Source: Bradyrhizobium sp. URHD0069 (GTDB lineage: Bacteria; Pseudomonadota; Alphaproteobacteria; Rhizobiales; Xanthobacteraceae). Taken from it: DNA of 64,000 nucleotides. Positions 26,231-34,913 of the stretch are shown here, piece after piece; positions within the stretch are counted from its first letter, which is position 1; every line of letters starts with the position of its first letter. The notes below the pieces were generated by a model. It made no database searches, was not told the DNA's origin, and saw only the letters and a list, made by a program, of their open reading frames with translations. The DNA is taken from contig NZ_JNIJ01000021.1 in assembly GCF_000701345.1 (NCBI RefSeq), positions 1 to 64,000 of the forward strand, read 5' to 3'. A program made the position numbers and the translations under genes.

Positions 26231-29200
26231 CTATTTGGCTGGAGCCGGTTTTTTGCCGTAGCGCCGATCGGCCAGGTTGCGGACCACCATGTAGAAAATC
26301 GGCGTGAAGATCAGGCCGAACAATGTCACACCCAGCATGCCGAAGAAAACGGCCACGCCGACCGCCTGACGCATTTCCGATCCGGAACCCGACGAGATCA
26401 CCAACGGTAGCACGCCGAGAATGAACGCGAACGACGTCATCAGGATCGGCCGCAGCCGCAGCCGGCAGGCCTCGATCACGGCTTCCAGCCGCGGCCGGCC
26501 CTCGTTCTCGATGTCGCGCGCGAACTCGACGATCAGGATCGCGTTCTTCGCCGCCAGCCCCACCAGCACGACGAACCCGATTTGCGTGAGGATGTTGACG
26601 TCCTGCCCCGTGATCCGCACGCCGATCGTCGCCGCCAGCAAGCACATCGGCACGATCAGGATGACGGCAAGCGGCAGGCTCCAGCTGCCATACTGCGCCG
26701 CCAGCACCAGGTACACGAACAGCACACAGATCGGGAACACGTAGAGGCCGGTATTGCCGCCGGTGACCTGCTGATAGGACAGGTCGGTCCACTCAAAGGA
26801 AAAGCCGCTCGGCAGCGTTTCATCGGCGAGCTTCTTCATGGTGTTGATGGCGGTCGTCGAACTCGTGCCCGGCAGCGCCTCGCCCTGCAGCTCCGCCGTC
26901 GGATAGAGATTGTAGCGCGCGACGCGGTCGGGGCCGGAAACGTCGCGGAAATCCACCACGCTGCCGAGCATCACCATGTCGCCGGCGGCATTGCGGGTGC
27001 GCAGCCGCGCCAGATCAGACGCCTCTTTCCGGAAATGCAGGTCGGCTTGCGCGGTGACGTGATAGGTGCGGCCGAACAGGTTGAAGTCGTTAACGTAGGT
27101 CGATCCGAAATAGGTCTGGATGGTTTCGTTGACGTTCGCAATCGGGACGCCGAGCTTCTGCGCCTTGACCCGGTCGATATCGACGAAGAGCTGCGGCGTA
27201 TCGGCGGTGAAGGGCGAAAATACCTGGGTCAGTCCGGGCGCCTTGCGCGCGGCGGCAACGAGTTCGTCGTTGGCGGCCGCCAGCATTTCGGGGCCGCGGC
27301 CCTGGCGGTCCTGGACGCGCATCGTGAAACCGCCACCAGTGCCGATGCCGGGCACCGGCGGCGGCGGAATGACGATGATAAAGGCTCCCTGGATATCGGA
27401 CATGCGCTTGCGCAGATCGGCAGTGATCACCGCCGCGGTCAGGCCCTTCTTCAGGCGGACTTCCGGCTCCTCGAACACCGGAAAGAGGGCCGCCGAATTG
27501 CCCGCCTGCGTTCGGGTCGCGCCCGAAAAGCCTGCGAACGCCGCGACCCTAATGACGCCCGGGGTATCCAGTGCCGCTTTCTCGATCTGACGGACGATGT
27601 CGGTGGTGCGCGCCAGCGACGCCGCGCCCGGCAACTGCGCCGATATGATGACGTAGCCGCGATCCTGCGCGGGAATGAAACCCTGCGGCGTGGTGGCGAT
27701 CAGCCATCCGGCGCTGCCGATCAGCGCCACATAAAAGAGCAGCATCAGCGCCGAATGCCGGATCACGAAATCGGCCGTCCTGGCGTAGCCGTGCGACAGC
27801 CGGTCAAAGCCGCGGTTGAAATAGCCGGTGAATTTGTCCCAGCCGCGCGCGATGAAATTCCAGCGTGCCGGCGGCTTCTTCTCCTCGCCCGGCACCAGGA
27901 TCAGCGAGGCCAGCGCCGGCGACAAAGTCAGCGAGCAGAAGCAGGAGATCGCGGTTGCGACCGCGATGGTGACGGCGAATTGCTGGAAGAACTGCCCGGA
28001 GATGCCGCCGAGGAAGGCGGTCGGCACGAACACCGCGCACAGCACCAGCGCAATCGAGACCAGCGCGCTGCCGACCTCCTCCATGGTTTTGAGCGCCGCA
28101 TCGCGCCGGCCCATGCCGTGCTCGAGGTGCCGCTCGACGTTTTCCACCACCACGATGGCATCGTCGACCACGATGCCGACCGCGAGCACGAGCCCGAACA
28201 GCGTGAGATTGTTGATCGAGAACCCGAGTGCCGCCATCACCGCAAACGTGCCGACCAGCGAGACGGGGATGGCGATGATGGGAATGATCGCCGGACGCCA
28301 GCCCTGCAGGAACACCAGCACGACGATGATGACGAGCAGCATCGCCTCGTAGATCGTCTTGATCAGCTCGTGGACGGATTGCGCGATGAATTCGGTGGGG
28401 TTGTAACCGATGTTGTAATCGAGACCCTTGGGAAAACGGACCTTCAGCTTCTCCATCGTGTCGGAAATGTTCTTCGCGGTCGCCAGCGCGTTCGAGCCGG
28501 GCCGCTGCGTCACCAGCAGCGCGACCGCCGATTTGCGCAGCAGGAAACTGTTGGTCGAATAGGACAACGCTCCCAGCTCGACCCGCGCCACGTCGCGCAG
28601 CCGCACCGTGCGGCCGTCGGCGCCCGCCCTGACCACGATGTCCTCGAACTGTCTCTGATCCTTGAGACGGCCCGTAAATGTGAGATTGGGCTGGAACGCG
28701 CGGTCGGCGATCGGAGGCTCGCCGATCTGCCCGCCGGTGATCTGCAGGTTCTGCGCGCGGATCGCGGCTATCACCTCGGCGGAGGTCAGGCCAAGCGTTG
28801 CGATCCGGTCCGGATCGAGCCAGAGCCGCATCGAGTAGTCGCGGGCACCGAACATCTGGATGTCGCCAATGCCGTCGAGGCGAAGCAATTCGTCGCGCAC
28901 CTGCAGCAGCGCATAGTTGCTGATGTAGAGCTGGTCAAAACTGTCGTCCGGCGACAGCATGAACACGACCATCAGGATGTCGGGGCTGTTCTTGCGGGTG
29001 ACGACGCCGTTGCGCTGCACCTCTTCAGGCAATCGCGGCTGCGCGATGGCGACGCGGTTCTGCACCAGCACCTGTGCCTTGTCGAGATCGGTACCGAGTT
29101 TGAAGGTGGCGGTGATGGTCAGATTGCCGTTCGAGGTCGCCTGGCTGTAGAGATACAGCATGTCCTCGACGCCGTTGATCTCCTGCTCGATCGGCGCGGC

Positions 29201-29389
29201 AACCGTGTCGGATACCGTCTGCGCGGTGGCGCCCGGATATTGCGTGGTGACGACGACGGTCGGCGGCACCACCTGCGGATATTCCGAGACCGGCAGCGTG
29301 GTGTAGGCGATTGCGCCGACAATCAGGAGCACGATCGACAGCACCATCGCCAGGATGGGCTGGTTGATAGAGAGCCTTCCGAGATTCAT
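26231..29389 (-). CDS. RND multidrug efflux transporter permease (HAE1 family)
   Basis: The 1052-residue protein has the full AcrB/MexB layout: helix 1 at about 10-30 and a large periplasmic part (PVSEYPQVVPPTVVVTTQYPGA). A block of helices follows around 340-560 with the proton-relay aspartate pair in VLAVGIVVDDAIVVVENVERH (about residue 405), then a second periplasmic half and six closing helices. The trimeric pump would pull drugs or solvents from the periplasm through an outer-membrane channel. The start overlaps the stop of the membrane fusion protein gene by 4 bp. No outer-membrane channel gene or TetR regulator is in the window near it, so the pump must borrow a TolC-type channel. Substrates are unknown. 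Confidence 0.92.
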   Translation of the reverse strand: MNLGRLSINQPILAMVLSIVLLIVGAIAYTTLPVSEYPQVVPPTVVVTTQYPGATAQTVSDTVAAPIEQEINGVEDMLYLYSQATSNGNLTITATFKLGTDLDKAQVLVQNRVAIAQPRLPEEVQRNGVVTRKNSPDILMVVFMLSPDDSFDQLYISNYALLQVRDELLRLDGIGDIQMFGARDYSMRLWLDPDRIATLGLTSAEVIAAIRAQNLQITGGQIGEPPIADRAFQPNLTFTGRLKDQRQFEDIVVRAGADGRTVRLRDVARVELGALSYSTNSFLLRKSAVALLVTQRPGSNALATAKNISDTMEKLKVRFPKGLDYNIGYNPTEFIAQSVHELIKTIYEAMLLVIIVVLVFLQGWRPAIIPIIAIPVSLVGTFAVMAALGFSINNLTLFGLVLAVGIVVDDAIVVVENVERHLEHGMGRRDAALKTMEEVGSALVSIALVLCAVFVPTAFLGGISGQFFQQFAVTIAVATAISCFCSLTLSPALASLILVPGEEKKPPARWNFIARGWDKFTGYFNRGFDRLSHGYARTADFVIRHSALMLLFYVALIGSAGWLIATTPQGFIPAQDRGYVIISAQLPGAASLARTTDIVRQIEKAALDTPGVIRVAAFAGFSGATRTQAGNSAALFPVFEEPEVRLKKGLTAAVITADLRKRMSDIQGAFIIVIPPPPVPGIGTGGGFTMRVQDRQGRGPEMLAAANDELVAAARKAPGLTQVFSPFTADTPQLFVDIDRVKAQKLGVPIANVNETIQTYFGSTYVNDFNLFGRTYHVTAQADLHFRKEASDLARLRTRNAAGDMVMLGSVVDFRDVSGPDRVARYNLYPTAELQGEALPGTSSTTAINTMKKLADETLPSGFSFEWTDLSYQQVTGGNTGLYVFPICVLFVYLVLAAQYGSWSLPLAVILIVPMCLLAATIGVRITGQDVNILTQIGFVVLVGLAAKNAILIVEFARDIENEGRPRLEAVIEACRLRLRPILMTSFAFILGVLPLVISSGSGSEMRQAVGVAVFFGMLGVTLFGLIFTPIFYMVVRNLADRRYGKKPAPAK

Positions 29390-30588
29390 GACTTGGTACC
29401 GGCCGGTGCGGTTTGCGGCGTCACCTTGGCGCCGACGCGGGCGCGCTGGATGCCGTCGACGATGACGCGGTCTTCCGCCTTCAGCCCCTCGCGGATGACG
29501 CGCAGGCCCTCGTCGAGCGGTCCGAGCGTCACCGGCTTTGCCTCGACGGTATTGTCGTCCTTCACGACAAAGACGATCTTGCGTGACTGGTCGGTGGCAA
29601 CAGCGGTATCCGGCAGCAGCAGGGCCGCATAGGGCGAACTGGCGATCAGCCGCACCCGGCCGAATTGTCCGGGCAGGATCGAAAGATCCTTGTTGGGAAT
29701 GGTCGCGCGGCTCCGCAACGTGCCGGTCGAGACATCGAGCCGGTTGTCGAGAAAGTCCATCTTGCCTTCATGCGTCGGTTTTGTTGCGCCGGTCAGCGTG
29801 ACCTGCACCGGGTTCGGCGTGTCCCGCGAGCTCGGCCGTCTTCCCTCGAACCACAGCCTGTTGTTCTTCAGATACGTCGTCTCATCCACGTCGAAATAGA
29901 TGTAGATCGGATCCATCGTGACGATCGAAGTGAGCAGTGTGGCATTGCCCTCGCTACCCTGCACGAGATTGCCGGGGCTGACCAGATGGCGGCTGACGCG
30001 GCCGGTCATCGGCGCGAGAACGTGGGTGAATTCGATATTGAGCCTCGCCGCCTTCAGCGCGCCTTCGGCCTGCATCTGGGCGGCATGCGCCGCCTGCAAG
30101 GTCTGGCGGCGCTGGTCGACGATGGATTCGGAAACCGCACTGGTCTGGACCAACGTCAGCGCGCGGTCGAGTTCGCGTTTTGCCAGTTCCGCCTTGGCGC
30201 GCGCATCGGAGAGCTGGCCATCGGCCTGCAGCGCGACCGCCTCGAACGGGCGGGAATCGATCGTGTAAAGCAGATCGCCGGCGCGGACGATCGCGCCGTC
30301 GCGGAATTCGACGCTGTTGACGAAGCCGCCGACCCGGGCGCGCACCTGCACTTCTTCCACCGCCTCGAACCGTCCGGTGAATTCGTCCCAATCCGTGACG
30401 GTACGTTGGGTGGGCTGCGCGACCGTGACCGTCGGTGGACCGACGGCAGCTTGCGGGGGCTTGTCCCCGCAGCCGGCCAAGGCGACGGCCAGCAGAATGA
30501 TCAGCGGTCCGAGGCCGCGGAGTGAATGGATATCGGAAGTTCCTGTTTGAGCCGGACACTCCGATTTCTCAGTCGCGCTCAATTGCAT
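29386..30588 (-). CDS. RND efflux periplasmic adaptor (membrane fusion protein)
   Basis: The 400-residue adaptor carries a lipoprotein-type signal with lipobox LAVALAGC near residues 33-40, so it is probably lipid-anchored in the inner membrane. The biotinyl-lipoyl half motifs are VRARVGGFVNSVEFRDGAIVRAGDLLYTID (about 83-112) and FTHVLAPMTGRVSRHLVSPGNLV (about 183-205). The alpha-helical hairpin lies between them, and the beta-barrel and membrane-proximal domains follow. It joins the RND pump to an outer-membrane channel. The N-terminus before the signal (about 25 residues) is longer than usual, so the true start may be further in. Confidence 0.88.
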   Translation of the reverse strand: MQLSATEKSECPAQTGTSDIHSLRGLGPLIILLAVALAGCGDKPPQAAVGPPTVTVAQPTQRTVTDWDEFTGRFEAVEEVQVRARVGGFVNSVEFRDGAIVRAGDLLYTIDSRPFEAVALQADGQLSDARAKAELAKRELDRALTLVQTSAVSESIVDQRRQTLQAAHAAQMQAEGALKAARLNIEFTHVLAPMTGRVSRHLVSPGNLVQGSEGNATLLTSIVTMDPIYIYFDVDETTYLKNNRLWFEGRRPSSRDTPNPVQVTLTGATKPTHEGKMDFLDNRLDVSTGTLRSRATIPNKDLSILPGQFGRVRLIASSPYAALLLPDTAVATDQSRKIVFVVKDDNTVEAKPVTLGPLDEGLRVIREGLKAEDRVIVDGIQRARVGAKVTPQTAPAGTKS

Positions 30589-30987
30589 CTCCTCTGCACG
30601 CTTGCCGCGATCGATCGAGGCGGCCGCAGTCCTTCGGCGGGATCAAGACGAGGTCGATCAGCAGTCTGTTCAAGAACTGGCCGGGATCAAGCAAAATCAT
30701 TATGCATGGGTGGTGCGACCGATCATCCACGAATATTACGGCGCTACCGAAGGCTTAGGTCTTACCTCATGCAACAGCGAGGAATGGTTGGCCCACCGGG
30801 GTACCGTCGGCACCACATTCTCGGTGAAATCATGCAGCCCTGCCCGGTCGGCACGCCGGGCACCGTCTGGTTCAAGACCGCCACAGGCACCGGCATCGAC
30901 ACGCGTTCCTTGCAGCGAAGGTTCTCACCGCCGAACAGGCGCCGTGACGGTTTGCGCGCCGCGCAGCATCCGAAGGTTCGTGATCAC
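30589..30987. other. Gap between the RND operon and the SDR gene
   Basis: Most of it is an acyl-CoA synthetase remnant, listed separately. The left end should hold the RND operon promoter. Short frames that run through the rest have no start signals and no recognisable product. Confidence 0.5.
30640..30905 (+). pseudogene. Frameshifted remnant of a long-chain acyl-CoA synthetase
   Basis: One frame reads PIIHEYYGATEGLG and SEEWLAHRGTVG. After a frame change between about 30803 and 30825 another reads ILGEIMQPCPVGTPGTVWFKTATG. Together these are consecutive parts of an AMP-forming acyl-CoA synthetase: the YYGxTEG adenylation motif and the following GTVG...GE...CPxGxxGTxWF region. No start, N-terminal domain or C-terminal domain is present, so this is a fossil of roughly 85 residues from a protein of over 500. 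Its ends are approximate. It points away from the RND operon. Confidence 0.75.
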
Positions 30988-31764
30988 CTACCCCAGCATC
31001 TGCGTATCGCCGCAAATCGAGATTGCCTGCCCGGAAATCGTCTTGCCGCGCGGGCTGCACATGAACAGGATCTGGTCGGCGATCTGCTCCGGCGTCACGT
31101 AGTCCTTGATCGAGGTGTAGGAAAACGCCGTGCGCTCCATCTCGGCATAGGAAATCCCGCGCTGCTGCGCCTTGGCTTCCAACACCCGGCGCTGGCGGTC
31201 GCCGGCGACGAGGCCCGGCAAAATCGCATTGACGCGGATGTTGTCCGGTCCGAGTTCGATTGACAGCGATTTGGTGAAACCGATCACGCCCCATTTCGCC
31301 GCCGCATAGGGCGTGCGCATCGCAAAGCCGAGCCGGCCCGCGGCCGACGAAATATTAATGATCGAGGCGTTCTTGCTTTTGCGTAAGTGCGGCACCGCTA
31401 GACGCGTGCAGTTGAATTGGCCGGTCAGGCAAATCTCCAGGCAGCGGTCCCAGTCTTCCGGGTTCATCTCCTCGATTTTGGAGGTCGGCCCGGCGATGCC
31501 GGCATTGTTGACGAGCACATCGAGGCCGCCGAGTTGCGCGATCGCATCCGCGAACAGATTCTTCACGGCTGATCGGTCGGAGACGTCGCACGGTGTCGCG
31601 GTGATCGCGGGATCGCTGGAGGCGAGTGCGGACAACGCCATCTCGTCGACATCGCAGGTGTGAACCCTGGCGCCTTCGCGGGCGAAGGCGCGCGCAATCG
31701 CAAGTCCGATGCCGTTGGCGCCGGCAGTGACCAGCACGCGCAAACCCTTGATATCGAGATCCAT
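30988..31764 (-). CDS. SDR family oxidoreductase
   Basis: The 258-residue enzyme is a classical short-chain dehydrogenase/reductase. The cofactor loop is TAGANGIG at 13-20, the NNAG motif lies near 86-89, the catalytic serine is in INISSAAGRLG near 136-146 and YAAAK near 152-156 carries the catalytic tyrosine and lysine. An aspartate at the end of strand 2 (CDVDE) favours NAD over NADP. It should oxidise a secondary alcohol. GGAGC lies 6 bp before the start. The gene follows the GntR gene by 27 bp on the same strand and faces away from a transporter, dehydrogenase and BKACE set, so it probably acts on the same substrate or a precursor. Confidence 0.86.
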   Translation of the reverse strand: MDLDIKGLRVLVTAGANGIGLAIARAFAREGARVHTCDVDEMALSALASSDPAITATPCDVSDRSAVKNLFADAIAQLGGLDVLVNNAGIAGPTSKIEEMNPEDWDRCLEICLTGQFNCTRLAVPHLRKSKNASIINISSAAGRLGFAMRTPYAAAKWGVIGFTKSLSIELGPDNIRVNAILPGLVAGDRQRRVLEAKAQQRGISYAEMERTAFSYTSIKDYVTPEQIADQILFMCSPRGKTISGQAISICGDTQMLG

Positions 31765-31791
31765 TGATTGCTCCGGGATTTTCGAAAGAAT

Positions 31792-32490
31792 TCAGTCGGC
31801 CAGACCGCCGCGAGACAGGATGAAATTCGCCGCACCGCTGATGTCGCCGGCTATTCCGGTCCGCGCGGCGTCGCCATTGCCGGCGGCGACGGCGTTACGC
31901 ACATCGGCGTGAAACCTGATCGCGTCGCCCTTCCCCAGCCGGTCGGGATTGGCGCGCAGATCGAGATTGATGACCGGCCCGGCTTTCAGCCAGAGCGCGC
32001 GAATGATTTCCACCAGGATCGGCGAATGCGCCGCTTCATAAATTGCAAAGTGAAAGCTCTTGTTGAGTTCGACCGCGCGCGGCAAATCGGGCTTCGGTAA
32101 CTCGCTCTCCGTCCGCATTGCTTCTTCCGCGTGCGCGATGGCCTCAAGATCGGTTTTGTCACATTGCAGCGCGGCCTGCGCGGCGGCGTGGCCCTCGATG
32201 GCAATGCGCGCCTTGGTGAGATCGCGAAATTGTGCCGCCGACATCAGGGGCACGCGCACCGCGCGGTTCGGCGTCACCTCCAAAGCCCTATCGGCGACCA
32301 GCCGCGATACCGCCGCGCGCACCGGCATGATGGAGACGCCGAGGACATCGGCCGCGGCCCGCAGCGATAGTTTTTCGCCCGGGGCGAGCCGCCCGGAAAT
32401 CAAGAGGTCCGCCAATTTCGCGTAAGCGCGTTCGCCCAGCGTCTGACGGTCGAGCGGCTCCACCAGATTAAGCGCGGCGGGCAAATTCAA
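31792..32490 (-). CDS. GntR family transcriptional regulator, FCD subfamily
   Basis: The product is about 232 residues. It has an N-terminal winged helix (QTLGERAYAKLADLLISGRLAPGEKLSLRAAADVLGVSIMPVRAAVSRLVADRAL, about 15-69) and a C-terminal all-helical FCD ligand domain. The latter includes the metal-site type residues in HAAAQAA and FHFAIYEAAHSPILVEII. I prefer the TTG start at 32490, because GGGAGG lies 6 bp upstream. The longer GTG start at 32571 falls inside a palindrome that looks like an operator. It sits between the SDR it is cotranscribed with and the divergent transport-BKACE operon, and probably regulates both in response to the substrate. Confidence 0.83.
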   Translation of the reverse strand: MNLPAALNLVEPLDRQTLGERAYAKLADLLISGRLAPGEKLSLRAAADVLGVSIMPVRAAVSRLVADRALEVTPNRAVRVPLMSAAQFRDLTKARIAIEGHAAAQAALQCDKTDLEAIAHAEEAMRTESELPKPDLPRAVELNKSFHFAIYEAAHSPILVEIIRALWLKAGPVINLDLRANPDRLGKGDAIRFHADVRNAVAAGNGDAARTGIAGDISGAANFILSRGGLAD

Positions 32491-32562
32491 CGCTGGCCTC
32501 CCATACAGGTCCGAAATTTCGCAAGAGGGCTCGACAACGGCTCTGTCTTTTGCAAGTCTAAC

Positions 32563-32572
32563 TGTGATCACA
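32563..32572. promoter_or_regulatory. Candidate GntR/FCD operator
   Basis: TGTGATCACA is a perfect 10-bp palindrome, with a second half-site (GATCAC) directly after it. It lies between the divergent gntR-SDR and binding-protein promoters, the right place for autoregulation by the adjacent FCD-type repressor. Half-sites of this type are common for that subfamily. Confidence 0.5.
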
Positions 32573-32673
32573 GATCACGGCAAGCGGGACCAAAGCACGT
32601 CTAAAGAACTGCGCTGATCTTGCCGGGGAACAAACAGCCGCGCCACGCGGCCGTATCAGGGAGACAAAGGCTG

Positions 32674-33930
32674 ATGTCAGACAACAATCAATTCACGCGC
32701 CGCCGCCTGTTGAAGACCGCCGGCGGCATTGCGCTGGTGTCGGGAATCTCCGCGCCGGCGATTTTGCGCGCCCAGACTGCCGAGGTCATCAAGATCGGTC
32801 ACCTGACGCCGCGCACCGGCTTTCTCGGGCCGCTCGGCGAGTATGCCGTGATGGCGATCGATCTCGCGGTGGAGGAAATCAATGCTTCCGGCGGCATGAT
32901 GGGGCGAAAGGTCGAACTGTTGAAGGAGGATTCGGTGAATCCGCAGACCGCCTCGACCAAGGCCGAACGCATGATCGAGCGCGACAAGGTGGCCTGCATC
33001 ATCGGCGAGATTTCTTCCGCCTCGTGCTTGACCATCGCGCAGGTCGCCTCACGCAACAAGACGCTGTTCATCAATACCGGCGGTAACTCCGACGCGCTGC
33101 GCGGCAAGGACTGCCAGCGCTACATGTTCCACGTCGAATCGCAGAATTCAATGTATGTCAAAACCGTTGGCCGCTCGTTCCTGCGCGATGGACTGGTCAA
33201 GGGAAAGAAGTGGTATTCGCTGACGGCCGACTATGCGTTCGGCCATGACCTGCTGAAGGTTTCCAAGCGCTTCATGGAAGCCAATGGCGGCAATTTCGTC
33301 GGCGACGATCTGGTGCCGACCGATGCCACCGACTTCTCCGCTTACCTGCTGAAACTCCGCGAGGCCAAGCCCGACCTGGTCGTGATCAATCTCGCGGGCA
33401 ACCAGACCACCAACTTCCTCAAGCAATATGCGGAGTTCGGCCTGACCTTCCCGGTCGGCGGCTTCGGCTTCGATACCGCTCTGGCTTGGGCGGCGGGCAA
33501 AGGCAACTTCGTCGGCACCTGGCCGGTGGTCTGGCATCACCTGATCGACACGCCCGGCTCGAAAGCGTTCGTTGCGGCCTTCACCAAAAAATATTCCAAG
33601 CCGCCGGAAAACCAGGCCTGGGGCGACTACATCGCCACCAAGATCGTCGCGCAGGCCGTCAATGACCTCAAATCAGCGGAATCGCCGAAAATCATCGAGC
33701 ACTTCGAGAAGGGTGCGAAATTCGATGTTCTGAAAACGCGACAAGGCTACTTCCGCGGCTCGGATCATCAATTGATGCACGAAATGTATGCGGTCACGGC
33801 GCTGCCCGCTGACAAGATCAAAAATCAGTGGGACATCTTTACCTCGAGCCCGCCGGTGCCGGGTCCCAACGAAGACCTCGAAGTGATCGCCGCCACCAAG
33901 GAAGAGAACAGCTGTACCTTCGCGAGCTGA
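32674..33930 (+). CDS. Tat-exported LivK-type substrate-binding protein
   Basis: The 418-residue binding protein starts with a twin-arginine signal (FTRRRLLKTAGGIALVSG, cut near ILRAQ), so it is folded before export. The mature part opens with VIKIGHLTPRTGFLGPLGEYAVMAIDLAVEEINASGGMMG, a family hallmark. Later it has ACIIGEISSASCLTIAQVASRN near 108-129 and WYSLTADYAFGHDLLKVSKRFMEANGG near 180-206. It is the first gene of an operon with LivH, the LivMGF fusion and two catabolic enzymes. The ATG at 32674 directly precedes the Tat motif. The ligand is unknown; context suggests a beta-hydroxy or beta-keto acid or its amine derivative. Confidence 0.86.
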   Translation: MSDNNQFTRRRLLKTAGGIALVSGISAPAILRAQTAEVIKIGHLTPRTGFLGPLGEYAVMAIDLAVEEINASGGMMGRKVELLKEDSVNPQTASTKAERMIERDKVACIIGEISSASCLTIAQVASRNKTLFINTGGNSDALRGKDCQRYMFHVESQNSMYVKTVGRSFLRDGLVKGKKWYSLTADYAFGHDLLKVSKRFMEANGGNFVGDDLVPTDATDFSAYLLKLREAKPDLVVINLAGNQTTNFLKQYAEFGLTFPVGGFGFDTALAWAAGKGNFVGTWPVVWHHLIDTPGSKAFVAAFTKKYSKPPENQAWGDYIATKIVAQAVNDLKSAESPKIIEHFEKGAKFDVLKTRQGYFRGSDHQLMHEMYAVTALPADKIKNQWDIFTSSPPVPGPNEDLEVIAATKEENSCTFAS

Positions 33931-34025
33931 TCGATTGAATTTGCGTCTCTCCGGGATTGCCGGAGAGACGTGATCTTTTGCCATCCTCTCGTAACCCTTA
34001 CTGCGCGCGGCGCGGAGCCAGAACC

Positions 34026-34904
34026 ATGTCCGCCATGTTGCTGACGCAGCAAATTCTCAATGGACTGCTTGACGGCGTCTACTATCTCCTGATCGCGCTT
34101 GGTCTGTCACTGATCTTCTCGCTCGGCGGCATCGTCAATCTCGCGCATGGCGCGTTTTATGCAATCGGCGCTTATCTGACGCTGGTGCTTTCGCCCTATC
34201 TCGGTTTCGGCGGATCAATCGTGGCAGCACCCGTCGCGGTGGCATTGCTTGGCGTCGTGATCGAACGCACGCTGTTCCGCCGCTTCTATCGCTCCGATCC
34301 GATCCTCTCTCTGCTGCTGACATTCGGCCTGGCGATGGTGGCGGAGCAGGTGCTGCGCATGATCTTCGGTGCGCCGCCATTGTCCTATTCAATACCGCCC
34401 TGGCTGCGCGGACAGGTCGCGATCGGCAGCTTCATCTATTCGTTCTATCGCGTGGTTCTGCTCGGAATCGCCGTGGCCTGTATCGCCGGGCTATGGCTGC
34501 TCTTGCAAAAGACCTCCTTCGGCCGTGTGGTGCGCGCCGGCGTGCAGAACCCGGACATGGTCGGCGCGCTCGGCATTTCGCTGCAGCCTTATATGTCCGC
34601 GGTGGCCGCACTGGGCATCGGGCTTGCCGGCCTCGCCGGCGTGCTGCTGGCGCCAATCTATTCGATCCATCCGGCGATGGGCCAGGAGATCATCACGCCG
34701 GCTTTCGTCGTCGTGGTGATCGGCGGTCTCGGATCGTTCTGGGGCGTCGTTGCGGCGGCGCTGTTGGTTGGTCTCGTCAAAGGCGTCATGGTCGGCATCG
34801 GCTATTCCGCAGCCTCCACCGCCGCGATCTATCTGTTGATGCTGCTGGTGTTGCTGTTCCGGCCGCGCGGCCTGTTCGGCGAGCGCATCACGCGGTTCGA
34901 GTGA
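34026..34904 (+). CDS. LivH-type ABC transporter permease
   Basis: The 292-residue permease has about eight helices with the LivH stretches NGLLDGVYYLLIALGLSLIFSLGGIVNLAHGAFYAIGAYL near 11-50. The loop VRAGVQNPDMVGALGISLQPYMSAVAALGIGLAGLAGVL is near 170-208. ITPAFVVVVIGGLGSFWG precedes the last helices. The start at 34026 fits the conserved N-terminus. It lies 95 bp after the binding-protein gene and 9 bp before the LivMGF fusion, so the two permease parts are made together. Confidence 0.87.
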   Translation: MSAMLLTQQILNGLLDGVYYLLIALGLSLIFSLGGIVNLAHGAFYAIGAYLTLVLSPYLGFGGSIVAAPVAVALLGVVIERTLFRRFYRSDPILSLLLTFGLAMVAEQVLRMIFGAPPLSYSIPPWLRGQVAIGSFIYSFYRVVLLGIAVACIAGLWLLLQKTSFGRVVRAGVQNPDMVGALGISLQPYMSAVAALGIGLAGLAGVLLAPIYSIHPAMGQEIITPAFVVVVIGGLGSFWGVVAAALLVGLVKGVMVGIGYSAASTAAIYLLMLLVLLFRPRGLFGERITRFE

Positions 34905-34913
34905 GGCGCTGAC

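Noticed and set aside
26582..29632. Very long open frame (1016 codons) antisense to the RND pump gene
   Set aside because: The opposite strand encodes a textbook RND protein. The antisense product is rich in Arg, His, Asp and Glu with no domain, which is normal for shadows in high-GC DNA.
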